Of a stretch of 64,000 nucleotides of DNA, positions 1 through 21,344 are shown piece after piece. The stretch covers positions 39,033,096 to 39,097,095 of the forward strand of contig CM068582.1 of assembly GCA_035048485.1 (NCBI GenBank). Reading direction: 5' to 3'. This stretch comes from Pteria penguin. Its lineage: Eukaryota > Mollusca > Bivalvia > Pterioida > Pteriidae. The stretch's first letter is position 1, and the number at the start of each line of letters is the position of its first letter. The notes under the pieces were generated by a model, which was given only the letters and a program-made list of their open reading frames with translations, had not been told where the DNA came from and did not search any database. The translations under genes and the position numbers were made by a program.

Positions 1-255
1 AATATGTGTAGAGGATAATGAGTCAAATCTAATCAAGTCATTTTTAATTAAAAGTCAATGGAAGAACGACAATGATGCCATCGGCGCGGATGAGTTAATA
101 ACTGAAGTAAATTATAACTATTTAAATGAATCTGAGAGATCAGTTATCTAATTCTCTCTTAATCTATCTTATGTTGAACAAACTTGCAAGTCGCAGCTTA
201 TTTTGTTACATAGTCCACTGCTCTACTGTCAAACCTTTTCTTATTTGATACATAC

Positions 256-11342
<11,087 letters not shown>

Positions 11343-11739
11343 CTTTTCAGCTAAAAGAAAGTATAAAGACTTCTGACTGTGCCGTATGACAAAAGTCATC
11401 ACAAACAGAAAAGAAAACAATAAAGACATAGAAGGACACTTCAAAAAATTCAATTGTAATGCAGTTGAGACACCAACTTAGGGCGATCAATTGAAATAAA
11501 GCCAGTTATCTAATTGGTGTGGTTAACCAGTTTATGGACCCATCTTCCCACTTACCACAACAGCAGAACAATTAAAGGACATGCATTCAAAAATATATGA
11601 ATTATATTCCGTATATCTAAATCCAAGACCAACATGTTGCCCAATTAGAGAGGTCTAAACATACAAACAGGAAATGTATAATACATAAGAAATTATTCAA
11701 AATATAAAAAGAACGCCGATTTGAGCCACCATGCTCTGC

Positions 11740-12420
11740 TTTTATGAAAGCGAGCTAAGGTCCTTTTTCATCGGAGTCCCGACTAACAGTAAAAGGTGGA
11801 AAGGCTCAGGACCTTATCTCCTCTGAGGAGGTTTAAACAAGGCCCGTCATAGAGTCCCCACCACTTTTTAGTCAAAGTGCAACGCTCAAGAAAAGTCTGT
11901 AAAGGGTTGTAGTGGAGTCCAGCACTCGACTTATTGTCTTAGCGATGATCTTAGGGTCATCTTTGCGACGGCGAATGCGTTTCACTATTTTTAAACCTGA
12001 TGGATTAAGGTCACCGGAGCTTTTGACCCTTCTAAATCAATGTACAAGATCACCGTAGAAATGTGGATGGGAGATGCTGTTGGACACATAATTTTGAAAG
12101 GCAATATTTCCAAATTTTAATAAAAACACTGGATAAGATCTATAGAATTTTCCGAGACTTTTTCTGGGTTTATGGTATCTGTAACTCTGAGTCAAATGTT
12201 ACGAAGTAATTTCCATACTTTGGTTTTGAAAACCAAAATAGCCCGTACAGACTCCAGCAAATCGAACGAATTGGGATATGTAAATAACATATGAATGTGA
12301 GTCAAGGAAGATCGCGATATAACCACAGGAAAACAATATGAAATCCGAAGTCTTCACGTTTATCGTAAATACAAGTGTGAGTATATTGTATTTACCATTA
12401 ATCTTGATATAGAGGTCCAA
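11740..12420 (-). pseudogene. Reverse transcriptase C-terminal fragment
   Basis: The minus strand encodes, with frameshifts, LYIKINGKY, YDKREDFGFHIV, YISQFVRFAGVCTG, then SHPHFYGDLV, GLKIVKRIRRRKDDPKII and ISRVLDSTTTLY. The YISQ...RFA block and the FYGDL...RRVK block occur in the same order in the 4571 family. No intact frame. In intron 1 of fumarase copy 1. Confidence 0.6.
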
Positions 12421-13070
12421 AAAGGCGATTCTTTATTAGAATAGCTGGCTTTACTGAATTGAAACAAAAACAGAAACGAAATTGTTTTAATCATACCATT
12501 TCATCATGAACTTTTTATTTCTCATCATAAACATATATATGTAATTATTACTGCATTATGGTCTCCTAAATCACAAAGTAAATAACACTTTTAAATTAAA
12601 AATTTGCGCCAGCGTAGCGCATATTAAAATGTACAAAATATTCCAAATAATGAACATCATATCAATAAGAAATATTACTGATAAACCTATTCAGAATATC
12701 ATTAAAAAAATAAATATCATGAAGTAAATACACGATATAACATTTAGTTAATAAATAGCAAAACGGTGTCCCATACAAACGAAATCCTGTTATCTGTAGG
12801 AGGTGGAAAGAAGGAGTAAACATAGACAGTACTGATGTTTATTTTCTTATCAACTGGTCCCATAATAGGACATTGCTCTATAAAAAATCTCACTAACTGA
12901 CAAATTGGTTACTGATAAGCAACCGTATGTCATCCTGGGCCTGTCACCTGGTACTGGAAGTTGGATATAGACAGACTGCTGCATGATGACATTATCCAAA
13001 GACACAGTAATGATAGACCGTAAAACTATGTACATACTGGGTTTAAATTTGGTTTAAAGTAAATACTGAC

Positions 13071-13160
13071 CCGCCTACCTATAGAACACCTCCAAGTACG
13101 TGCTATAACATCATCACAACGATTGAAATGATAGCGATGTCAAGCGCTTTTGTGACGCAG
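13071..13160 (-). other. Predicted noncoding exon 1 of fumarase copy 1
   Basis: The first coding exon (11183-11342) is preceded on the minus strand by a good acceptor (CTTTCTTTTAG) with no in-frame start upstream, so a 5'UTR exon is expected. A donor-like GG|GTCAGT at 13071/13070 aligns with GACGG|GTGAGT at 46752/46751 of copy 2, within sequence shared by both copies. The upstream limit is a guess. The donor has drifted from GTGAGT to GTCAGT. Confidence 0.5.
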
Positions 13161-13200
13161 AAAATCTTCCCTCATTTTCGACATGCATGATCTCTTATCT
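13072..13200. promoter_or_regulatory. Fumarase-proximal half of the copy 1 promoter, cut by transposons
   Basis: This stretch aligns with 46753-46900 of copy 2, including the conserved block at 13138-13167. Similarity ends near 13200 and resumes near 21225, just before the orphan exon 1. About 8 kb of mobile DNA therefore separates the two halves of a once compact bidirectional promoter. Confidence 0.6.
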
Positions 13201-13885
13201 ACGGAGGCGTATTAGTGACATATTGAAACATATTTGTTTATCGTTTTTCCAACAATAAATAAAATGTTAACTTTAATCTTGTTAATTGAAACATAAATGC
13301 TGGAAATTCCATCTTTAATCGTGGTAATTCCAACTTTAATTGTTGGATATTCCAAATTTAATCTTGGAAATTCCAAAATTTCTGTTAGGTCTTTTTATGT
13401 CAGTTCAGTTCTTACATACCATTATTTAAGCGCTAACGTGAAGCTTACTATTCTCGTGCACTCAGGACTGCTGTATTTGTATGTATGTATATGCATGTGT
13501 ATACTAAATGTATCTGTAATATACATGTGGGTATTGTAAGATATGTAGGATTCATTTATTATTACGAATCATGATACTTCACATGATAGCGACGTGCCTA
13601 AATAACATACATGTATTTAAAAGTTATTGATAAGACAATGTAAGTCATTTTATGAATGTATATGAAAGACATTCATTTAATTTACGTCAATAATCATTGC
13701 TTTATAAATTATCCATTGCATAGATTACAATAGCGAATTTATGTTATACAATTTTATCAAATTACAAAAAATTAAAACAACTTTAAAAATGCAGATCATC
13801 CATGCATGATGTAATATATTTACACTCTAATGAAGGTAATGGAAACTAAGCTTTCAACTCAATCAAATACACAACACCTACCCTA

Positions 13886-14070
13886 TGTTGGTTGATTGAT
13901 TGGTGTTTGACGTCGCTTTCAGCAATTTTTCAGAAATATCGCGACATGGAAGCAGGAGGTAATCAACCTATTAAACATAGTGGTTAAACATAGTGGCTCA
14001 ACCCGGGAATCGAACCCAGATCGTCGGCGTCGCAATCCAAGCGTTTAACCACTACACCAAGCCTGTGCCT
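13886..14070 (-). mobile_element. tRNA-derived SINE, family B
   Basis: On the minus strand it begins GGCTTGGTGTAGTGGTTAA (A box) and continues with GGTTCGATTCCCGGG (B box), then a body ending GCGACGTCAAACACCAATC. It matches 60556-60722 along its length. The CAATC-repeat tail is shared with family A. Confidence 0.8.
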
Positions 14071-14479
14071 TACCCGTTGTAAGGGTTAAACAGAGTAGTG
14101 TACTGCAATATGGCACAATCAGACCTGTGTGACCTATGATCGAAAACACAGCGATATTATTGTATGTCAAACAATTATACATACAGATTACACGTTGATA
14201 TCTCCATTGTTGTAAATAAAAGCATTACATATAATGTAGTTGGATTAAACGAATTCATGTTAAATACCAAAATTATATTAATTCACTATGAAAAACTATT
14301 CAAATATCTGTAATAAATAAACTTCATAAATGAGTATCATAAATCGACACAATTGATGAAAATAAACTTACAAACTAAGTTCGACTGTTCACTTCAAATA
14401 TCAATGTAAAATACGAAAATAACTGGTGTCACATGACTATGGCACAAACAACAATGTACAACAGTGGGCATTCACGAAC

Positions 14480-14570
14480 CTCTGAGATTCAGAGGTGAGA
14501 CCAGGTGCCCGAGAGGAGTGAGCGTTCCCTGTTGGCTAGCTGCACCCGCCATGAATGCCCTTAAATTCAC
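14480..14570 (+). repeat. R2 fragment within the LTR insertion
   Basis: The core ACCAGGTGCCCGAGAGGAGT and GCACCCGCCATG match the R2 family. A further short copy of the core follows at 14797-14826. Confidence 0.6.
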
Positions 14571-15360
14571 ACGAAACAAATCAGCATTGTATATATACAT
14601 GAATGTGTACAAACACTGTATAGAAAGTGAAACAGCCACACAACATCAGGAAAAAGGGTATAATAACACTGAAGTCAAACCCTCCGCGGGGAACTTTTTT
14701 ACGAGCTCCACACTGCAAAGAGAATAAGTGTGACGTTAATGTAAAATACGAAAGTAACTTGTGTAACATAACTACGGCACAAACAACAATGCAATTCAGA
14801 GGTGAGACAGACCAGGTGCCCAGAACGTTTTAATTCAAATATCGTAAATACCTGCGCAAAGAAATCTTATGAATAGATTTCACATGAATTACTTAACAAA
14901 CAAGAATATCTGATTGGAGTAAAATGTATATTAAATACAATATAGATATAAGTTTGGATATATGTGTGATGTATAATATATAATAAAAAATCATGGATGA
15001 AACTCAAAACCAGTTATAAATAATAAAAAATATATTCAATTTTATCATATGTCCATTCAGGTCTTACAGCATAAATACATGTAATTATTGAACAAGACAT
15101 CCTTGGCTCAGTGGTATCGTCATTCGACTCGCAACACCACGATCCAAGGTTCGAACACCATTTCACTGCAATGACTATAAAACTAAATACAAGTATAAAC
15201 AAAAATTGATTCAAATTATTAATTTAAGTTAGAAGTACGCTTCACTTAGTTTTGCACCTAGCGTGTTTCCAAGAGATGCCATTGCATTTGATAATTCTTG
15301 AAATTGATTTATTTCTACTTTCTGGGCATTTACAGTGGATTTGGGCAGATGGTGTGGGTT

Positions 15361-16440
15361 TTATTGTTTTCCTTTATTCACTCTTTCAGAACGACGTTGT
15401 AAAGATTTGAGTGGAGAATGTTGTGATGCAACCGAATGTTCTGAATCCGAAAACTGCGATGAATAATTTGATATGTTAGATTGAAGCATGAATAAAAATC
15501 GATTTTCCTCCTCATCGGACTCAGAAGCTGTTGCGTCACTGATCTCATCTTGAGATTCTATTATCTCATGTGTGTCAAGAAGATCACGTCTGGTTAATTT
15601 TTTAAGCATTCCCGATCCATCGGCTATTTGAATAGTATAAACATTATCATGCCGATCAATCAACAATTGAATCCCACTTATCTTGAAATTTAATTCGACC
15701 CTAAACACGCTCACGAACAAGAACTCGCACACCAAGTGGTATGGTTTGTCAACCAGATTTTCATTGTAATTGTTCCGCATTTTGATATCAATTTCGTTTA
15801 GCGGTTTCCATTGTTGTATGTAAACGTTTCCTATGATTATCAATGTATTCCGATAGAGGAACTTTATGGGGTTTTTTTTCTATTCCGAGATGATCCACAG
15901 GTAACACGGGATAACGGCCAAACATTAAAAAATACGGCGCATAGCCTGTAGAAGAATGTATTGTAGAGTTGTATACGTATACTAACATTGGTCAATATTC
16001 CAGCCATTTACTCTTTTTTCTGGTTTTTATGTTTTTAATAAATTATGATTGGTTGGTTTATAGCGTTCTACTTGTCCGTTGCCCTCCGGATGATAAGGGG
16101 TAGTTCGACTTTTACCGATTTAGTAAATTTTACAAAGTTCCTTTACAATGTTACTTTCGAAATTTCTCCCTTAATCACTATGAAGACGACTAGCTATTCC
16201 GAAGCGAACAAACCATTCTTTAACTATGTTTAGCCACAGTTGAAGCTTTCTGGTTCCTAGTAGGTACAGCTCGGGTATACATGTAATTTGTAAAACATCA
16301 ATCTTGACTAAAGCATTTTCACGGCCGTCAGAAGCTGGTTCTAAAACTGTGAAGTCGATCCCGAATAATTCTTGCCGTTGATATGCAAGTAAATTACCGA
16401 TAGGTGGTTTTAAGGTTGGTACAGGGGCCTTAGGAACCAT
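15361..16440 (-). pseudogene. Integrase remnant of gypsy pol
   Basis: Minus-strand frames at 16171-16440, 15788-15988 and 15361-15843. The first has a gypsy integrase core start (FGIDFTVLEPASDGRENALV) and later EWFVRFGIASRLHSD. The second has STGYAPYFLMFGRYPVLPVD. The third contains a C-terminal domain with a KLTRRDLLDTHE stretch. The core is shortened and broken by frameshifts. Confidence 0.8.
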
Positions 16441-16964
16441 GCATCGCTCGCATTACTTGCACCATTCTTCAACATCAGCCATTATCGTTGACCAATAACA
16501 ACGTTAACGCAATAAGAGTTAAAGTACGCTGAATACCCTGATGCCTGGCATGATTATCTAACGACTCGATAACAGAATTTTTCATAGATTGCGATAGAAG
16601 GATTTGTCTAACCGGACCGGTGTCTCCTTCAACGTGACAATATATAATGTCATTTTTTAATATGTAACTTATGCCGTTCTCTTAAAAGTCTGCAGACATG
16701 TTTATGTTCTACCTTCAAATCCGATATGGAGGGTTTCGAAACATGTTTTAACCATTAGATGACATGACTAACAACAGGATCAAAATTCTGAAGGGAAGTA
16801 ATCTCGGCGGAGGGATACTCGGGCAAAGTGCTTGATGCTTCAATGAAATCATTATTTTGGGAAGTAATCTCATTAACTCCTTCAGTGCGAATTTCATTCA
16901 AAGTTGTGCCAACAATAACATTTTGAAACACCTTTTCTGTTTGCACATTTTCTTCTTGAGTTAA

Positions 16965-17379
16965 ACCTCAAAATTAAACTGTGCAAATTGGCTAGCCCAT
17001 CGTAATTCCGTGGTTCCTAGTTTAGCGAATTGAAGGTAGCTAAGTGGATTATTATCCGTAAAAAACTACGAAATTTGCGCCTAGAAGATAGTTTCTAAAT
17101 TATTTAGTGACAGCCCATTATAGAACAAGTAGTTCAAATTTCATTGAACTATAATTATCCATGTTTCGCCCGGATGGTTGCAATGTCCGAGACGCGTAAA
17201 CAATAACAACCTGTCCATTATTTTGATCTTGCAACAAACAGCACCAAATCTCTCGCACCTGGCATCTCTTTCTAAAATGAAAGGTTTCGAAAAATCAGGG
17301 TCACCTAATACCGGAGATGTAACTAATCCATCTTTAAGCTCTTTAAAAGTATCAGTACATTGTTCAGTCCACGTTTCTT
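16965..17379 (-). pseudogene. RNase H remnant of gypsy pol
   Basis: Minus-strand peptides TFKELKDGLVTSPVLGDPDF and FILERDARCERFGAV (about 17250-17370) and TDNNPLSYLQFAKLGTTELR (about 16995-17065) match the gypsy RNase H region in order. Frameshifts separate them. Confidence 0.7.
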
Positions 17380-17508
17380 AAAAAGTGATCGAATTCATAT
17401 ATCTTTTCTTCGATTTTTCTGGGTTTGTTATCAAATTGTGTAGTGCTTTAGCAATCTTAGAAAAATCTTTCACAAATCGCCTATAATACCTTGTTAATAA
17501 ATATAGCC

Positions 17509-17771
17509 ATATATAGCTTTGTGCACCAGTTGCGCATTTCGACAACTTATGTCTCTTCAGTGATGCTCGTGGCCGAATGGTTGGAATTTTCATACTTTAT
17601 AAATATTTGAAGAGCAGTATTAAAACCAAAATGACCGAAAAAGTGAGCCAAAGAATTATGTCAGTACAAAAGCACTGAAAAGTAGACCGTCAGTACAAAA
17701 GCACTGAAAACTAGACTTATGATGCCCTCGGGGACTATCAGTCCACCAGCAGTGACACTGGCCTAGTGGTT
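17509..17771. repeat. R3 copy inserted in gypsy RT, with 15-bp target-site duplication
   Basis: 263 bp flanked by TTAATAAATATAGCC (17494-17508) and TTAATAATTATAGCC (17772-17786), one mismatch in 15. Removing the insert and one duplicate brings the two broken RT segments next to each other. It is shorter internally than the copy at 8567. Confidence 0.8.
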
Positions 17772-18149
17772 TTAATAATTATAGCCTAAAACGAATGTAC
17801 TTCCTTTTCCGATGCAGGAATAGGCCATAAATTAATACATTCGGTTTTATCTGGATCGGTCGATATTCCATCACCAGATACTACATGACCCAAGTATTTC
17901 ACAGACTTTTTAAAAAAAAAAAAAAGACACTTAGATGATTTCATTTTTAATCCATATTGACATAATTTCGAGAATACAACATCTAATAAATGTTCTTCTA
18001 TTGTCTTTGAAGATACAAAAATGTCATCAAAGTGAAGTAACAGAATGTCAAAATTGTCCTCACTAAAACAAACATCCATAAGCCTCTGAAAAGTGGCCGG
18101 GCTATTACAAAGACCGAAGGGCATACGCACGTATTCGTATAACCTCCTA

Positions 18150-18385
18150 ATTCACACGATTTGACTCTTTCTATTGGGTATATGTGACGGGTGTTGCTAG
18201 CAAGCAGGAGATGCTCACTCTCCCCGGGCACCTGATCTCACTTTATTACAGGGGTTCACATATGCTCTTCACATATTTTGTTATTTTTCACTTGTGTATC
18301 ATTTTCATTGATTTTGTATGTCCTCTGGTTTCGTGGTTTTTGGATTTGTGGTTTGGATTTATCCATCATCTTTACACTCCACTAT
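18150..18385 (-). repeat. R2 copy inserted in gypsy RT
   Basis: Inverted full-length match to 3476-3706. It interrupts the RT frame immediately upstream of the segment encoding YEYVRMPFGL, so it inserted after the retroelement. Confidence 0.75.
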
Positions 18386-18738
18386 CGACCCGAAAAGCAG
18401 TGGATAAATCATCCATTAATTGCTACCTGATGATATCCCTGTGCCACGCCAAAAGAACTCAAATATTTGGCACCTTGCAAAACATTCGAGGAAGCAGATA
18501 AGCGTCTCTAATTGTTTTCTTATTCAGTTCACGATAATCAACGCATAGACGTAAACTTTTATCCTTTTTCCTCACAATGACAACAGCTGACATGTATAGA
18601 CTGTTACTTTTCCGCATAATACGTCGATCGAGTAGCATACATGTACGTATATGCTAACGCACCTCGCCTATTTGATTGGGTGGTATTCTACGATGTGATA
18701 TCCGTACCGGAGAATCATCAGATAACTTAATTGAGTGT

Positions 18739-19430
18739 TTAATAACCTAAGTCATTCTCATCTCGACAGAAAGCGTTCTTACGCTTATTCAGGAGCGCGT
18801 CAATTTTTTCCTTCTGTGACTGAGTAAAACTGACATCACCTACGTCGAGTGTGTTTTGCTCTTCTGTTTTTGTAACTACCTTAATGTTAATCTTATCAAT
18901 GCGAAGTTCGTTTTGGGTAATTTTTATGGTATATTCGTCATCTGTTGACTGAACTATATCCGCGTGATATAAAATACCAATACGACTCTGTGATTTTAGC
19001 TTTATATCTTCATCGCTTATATCGACAACACACACGGGAATTTTGCCATTTTCAACCTTGGAACAAGTGTCAATAACCATTAACCATACTATTCCGCGGT
19101 AATGACCCAGATGTACCACATATGGCGTGCACCATTGCAATAAATTCTTGACCTTTACTGTTTTGTTTAGTAGACCCGATCTTAACATTCATTGAACGAG
19201 CAGGAATTTTTACGTCATCTTTCCCTGCAATTTTAACAAAACTGATCTTTTGACGTTTATCCGCTACATCAAGTACGTTTTTAATATCTTGCCATATATT
19301 CGCATCGGATTTGTTATTTGAATTCGTTTTAAATGATCTTGAAACCAAATTTAGCACGTCACAACCCAAAATTTCGTCAAGCGAGCTTGGTTTTGATGAA
19401 TTTGTTAACACCAGAAATTCGACGTTCATG
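18739..19430 (-). pseudogene. Protease-to-RT linker remnant of gypsy pol
   Basis: Two overlapping minus-strand frames (19070-19429 and 18739-19188) suggest a frameshift. The first encodes an EILGCDVLNL motif of the kind that closes retroviral-type aspartic proteases. The second ends with the segment that normally precedes RT (KIDALLNKRKNAFCRDENDLG). The catalytic D-T/S-G triad is not evident, so the protease is probably lost. Confidence 0.6.
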
Positions 19431-19749
19431 AAACGGCAACTGCATATTTCAATATCCGTTTCTAGATATCCGTGATATGGAATTTGTTAATTATTTGCGG
19501 TGACTAATTCTAAAATTTCCGAGCATCGCTTACTTCTACATCCAACAAATTTGCTCGGTAAAATGATTCTGAGATCGAAACTTTATCCAGTATCTAGTAA
19601 ACAACGAAAATCTTGATTTTCAGTCTTATCGTTGTTGTTGGACATTTCGCTGATGCACGATTAACTTGTTCACGAATTACTTTGGCTGAGTCGGTACTAA
19701 AACTTCTCTCATCAAGTCACTCGTCACTTTGAGGGTTTTTCTTTTTGGT

Positions 19750-20306
19750 CAACAGAAGTTGTTTATTGCTATAGGAACCTCAACTAACTGCGGACATTCG
19801 TTTCTTTTGTGACCCTCTGTATTACAATGATAACAGACAATTTTATCACCCTAACGGTACCGCCTGTCTTGATCATAGCCACGTCCTCGTCCTCTACGTC
19901 GTATAATGTGTTTTGATTGTGTGATTTTTGTTGTTGTTTTGTCAGCTCTGTAAGTGCATCTATACTTTTGCTGTTTTTTCAAGAATTCATTGTTTTCTCA
20001 TAAGGTCAAGTAACTAGGTTTTTTTAATTGCCGTTTTATGTACCGTGTGAGTGGTTTCAAGTTTAGTAGGTCGATCGTCAATCTACTGTAGAATACTGAA
20101 TTCTATAAAAGAAAGTAACGGGTTGTCTATTGAGAATTTTCTAAGTTCACGTTTAATTTGTTGATCACGTACCCCGTCAATAAAACGCTCAATAAGTTCT
20201 TTATTTTCTAAAGACTGTTATCCTCCTTCCTGCAAATCGTATTTAGCAGTGTCATTAACGCGATTGTTCCTCTAGATTTTCATTTTCGTCTTGAATCCGT
20301 TATAAA
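19750..20306 (-). pseudogene. gag remnant with CCHC zinc knuckle
   Basis: At 19794-19835 the minus strand encodes CYHCNTEGHKRNEC, an exact CX2CX4HX4C nucleocapsid zinc knuckle. The upstream gag is degenerate, with fragments such as LIERFIDGVRDQQIKREL at about 20140-20195. No continuous frame remains. Confidence 0.75.
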
Positions 20307-20327
20307 TGAATCTCACTTCTGACACCA
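20307..20327 (-). other. Primer binding site, tRNA-Leu type
   Basis: Just inside the 5' LTR the minus strand reads TGGTGTCAGAAGTGAGAT, nearly complementary to the 3' end of animal tRNA-Leu (ending ...CACTTCTGACACCA). It lies about 16-20 nt from the LTR border. This is the expected place and sequence for first-strand priming. Confidence 0.75.
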
Positions 20328-20347
20328 TTTTAACAGGACCAAAGATA

Positions 20348-20605
20348 TGTAGGATTTATTTATTATTACGAATCATGATACTTCACATGATAGCAACGTG
20401 CCTAAATAACATACAAGTATTTATAAGTTATTGATAAGGCAATGGAAGCCATTTATAATTAATAAAATATAAATATTCAATTTAATCGCACGTACATTCA
20501 GGTATTACAGCATAAATACATGTAATTATTGAACAGGATGTCCTTGGCTCAGAGGTATCGTCATTGGACTCGCAACACCACGATCCAAGGGTTCCAACAC
20601 CATAG
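20348..20605 (-). repeat. 5' LTR of the gypsy element
   Basis: About 258 bp, starting TGTAGG and ending AACACCA on the plus strand, and highly similar to the split left LTR. The outer 60 bp contain TGGCTCAGAGGT and a B-box-like GGGTTCC, resembling tRNA promoter boxes on the plus strand, antisense to the element. Confidence 0.8.
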
Positions 20606-21263
20606 AAATATAAAATGATTTTTTTTTATTTTTTTTTTACCATATCATATGTGTGTAATGAAAAATAAAATGATTAGATTTCAATAAAATCCTTAACTTT
20701 AAAGGAATAAATATTATATTTGATGCAATATTCAAGTATCGAATAAAATATAATAAACATAATTCAAGAAAGATGGAATTTTTCCATGTCTCTTTAGAGA
20801 CGAGGTTTTAAAGACATAACAGAAAAAAAAACAATACAGTATATATTATATAATAAATAAACATATATCACATATAAAAAAGGTGATTTTTCAAGATTAG
20901 AGTTGAAATTTCTAAGATTTAATTCGGAATTACTGAGATTAAAGTTGGAATTTCAAACTCTAACGTTGGAAAAACGAAAAGTAAAAATCTTTCGATTTCA
21001 ACCATTTTCAAATCATAACTTCATTTCCAGTGTCTGCTAAGCATGCCGTAATATATGTACGTCATTGGGACGACCTTTTTAGGGTTGTCTCCGTGGCGTG
21101 ACGTTATATGCGGCATGCTTTATAGGCTGGGCGAAGCCGCCGCACGGTTTAAATTTACTACATAAAAAATCTTTCAATATGACGCTAATATGTTTCCGTA
21201 CTTGCTTTCTTTTAAATTTCAAGGGATTATGACTGTTTCCTTGAATAACAGCTCCTCTTAAAG

Positions 21264-21344
21264 ATGGAAGAAAGAACAATGCACTGGAAATACGAAAGAT
21301 GATGATCCTATCACTTTCGAAGATTTAGGCATCAGGAAAGCTGT
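21264..21344 (+). pseudogene. Orphan duplicate of exon 1 of the membrane-protein gene
   Basis: The sequence after the ATG at 21264 closely follows 46960-47045 of the functional gene, including the stretch coding for ITFEDLGIRKAV. Small deletions near the start shift the frame and produce an early TGA. About 20 bp of matching 5' leader precede it (TTGAATAACAGC versus TTGAATGACAGC). Similarity stops abruptly after the GCTGTTA near 21344. No other exon of the gene is found before fumarase copy 2, so this is a dead remnant of the segmental duplication. Confidence 0.85.

Larger units (their letters stand above)
13656..15012. repeat. 1.36-kb composite insertion inside the left LTR
   Basis: Absent from the right LTR, hence inserted after the retroelement integrated. 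It contains a family B SINE (13886-14070) and two imperfect direct repeats (14415-14520 and 14750-14826) that share GGCACAAACAACAATG and an AGAGGTGAGAC...CCAGGTGCCC core. Nothing coding was recognised. Confidence 0.65.
13544..15165 (-). repeat. 3' LTR of the gypsy element, split by an insertion
   Basis: Positions 13544-13655 match 20348-20459, and 15013-15165 match 20460-20605. The two parts start TGTAGG and end ACACCA on the plus strand, giving TG...CA LTR ends. The intervening 13656-15012 is foreign DNA. The intact LTR length would be about 260 bp. Confidence 0.8.
17380..18575 (-). pseudogene. Reverse transcriptase remnant of gypsy pol
   Basis: Visible motifs in order: RKKDKSLRLCVDYRELNKK (about 18510-18575), YEYVRMPFGLCNSPATFQ (about 18080-18147), LHFDDIFV with the catalytic Asp pair (about 18005-18030), GLKMKSSKC and KYLGHVVSGDGI (about 17875-17960), then TRYYRRFVKDFSKIAKALHN (about 17435-17500). 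The segment between the first and second motifs is replaced by an inverted dispersed repeat, and a second repeat lies before the last. Clearly Ty3/gypsy, clearly dead. Confidence 0.85.
13544..20605 (-). mobile_element. Degenerate Ty3/gypsy-type LTR retrotransposon
   Basis: Minus-strand order is LTR (20348-20605), primer binding site, gag zinc knuckle, protease-like region, reverse transcriptase, RNase H, integrase, LTR (13544-13655 plus 15013-15165). Protease-RT-RNase H-integrase order identifies a Ty3/gypsy (Metaviridae) layout. Every domain is broken by frameshifts, stops or insertions: a 1.36-kb insertion splits the left LTR, a 235-bp repeat splits RT near 18150-18385, and a 263-bp retroposed repeat sits at 17509-17771. 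It cannot be autonomous. No envelope-like frame is seen. Target-site duplications could not be resolved. Confidence 0.88.
13242..20976. mobile_element. Composite element with inverted minisatellite arms (foldback-like)
   Basis: The left arm (13242-13382) and right arm (20887-20976) are inverted relative to each other. Both begin with CGTTTTTCCAAC and continue with degenerate modules of about 21 bp related to AATTCCAACTTTAATC. Long inverted arms made of short tandem repeats are typical of foldback-type DNA elements. The gypsy element lies between the arms and probably inserted into this element, although the order of events is inferred. No transposase reading frame is visible outside the gypsy element. 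Confidence 0.5.

Noticed and set aside
15100..15165. Possible tRNA gene with A and B boxes
   Set aside because: The same sequence ends both LTRs, so it belongs to the retroelement; no convincing cloverleaf was drawn by eye.
18184..18501. 105-residue plus-strand frame
   Set aside because: It is the antisense reading of the R2 repeat inserted in the gypsy RT.
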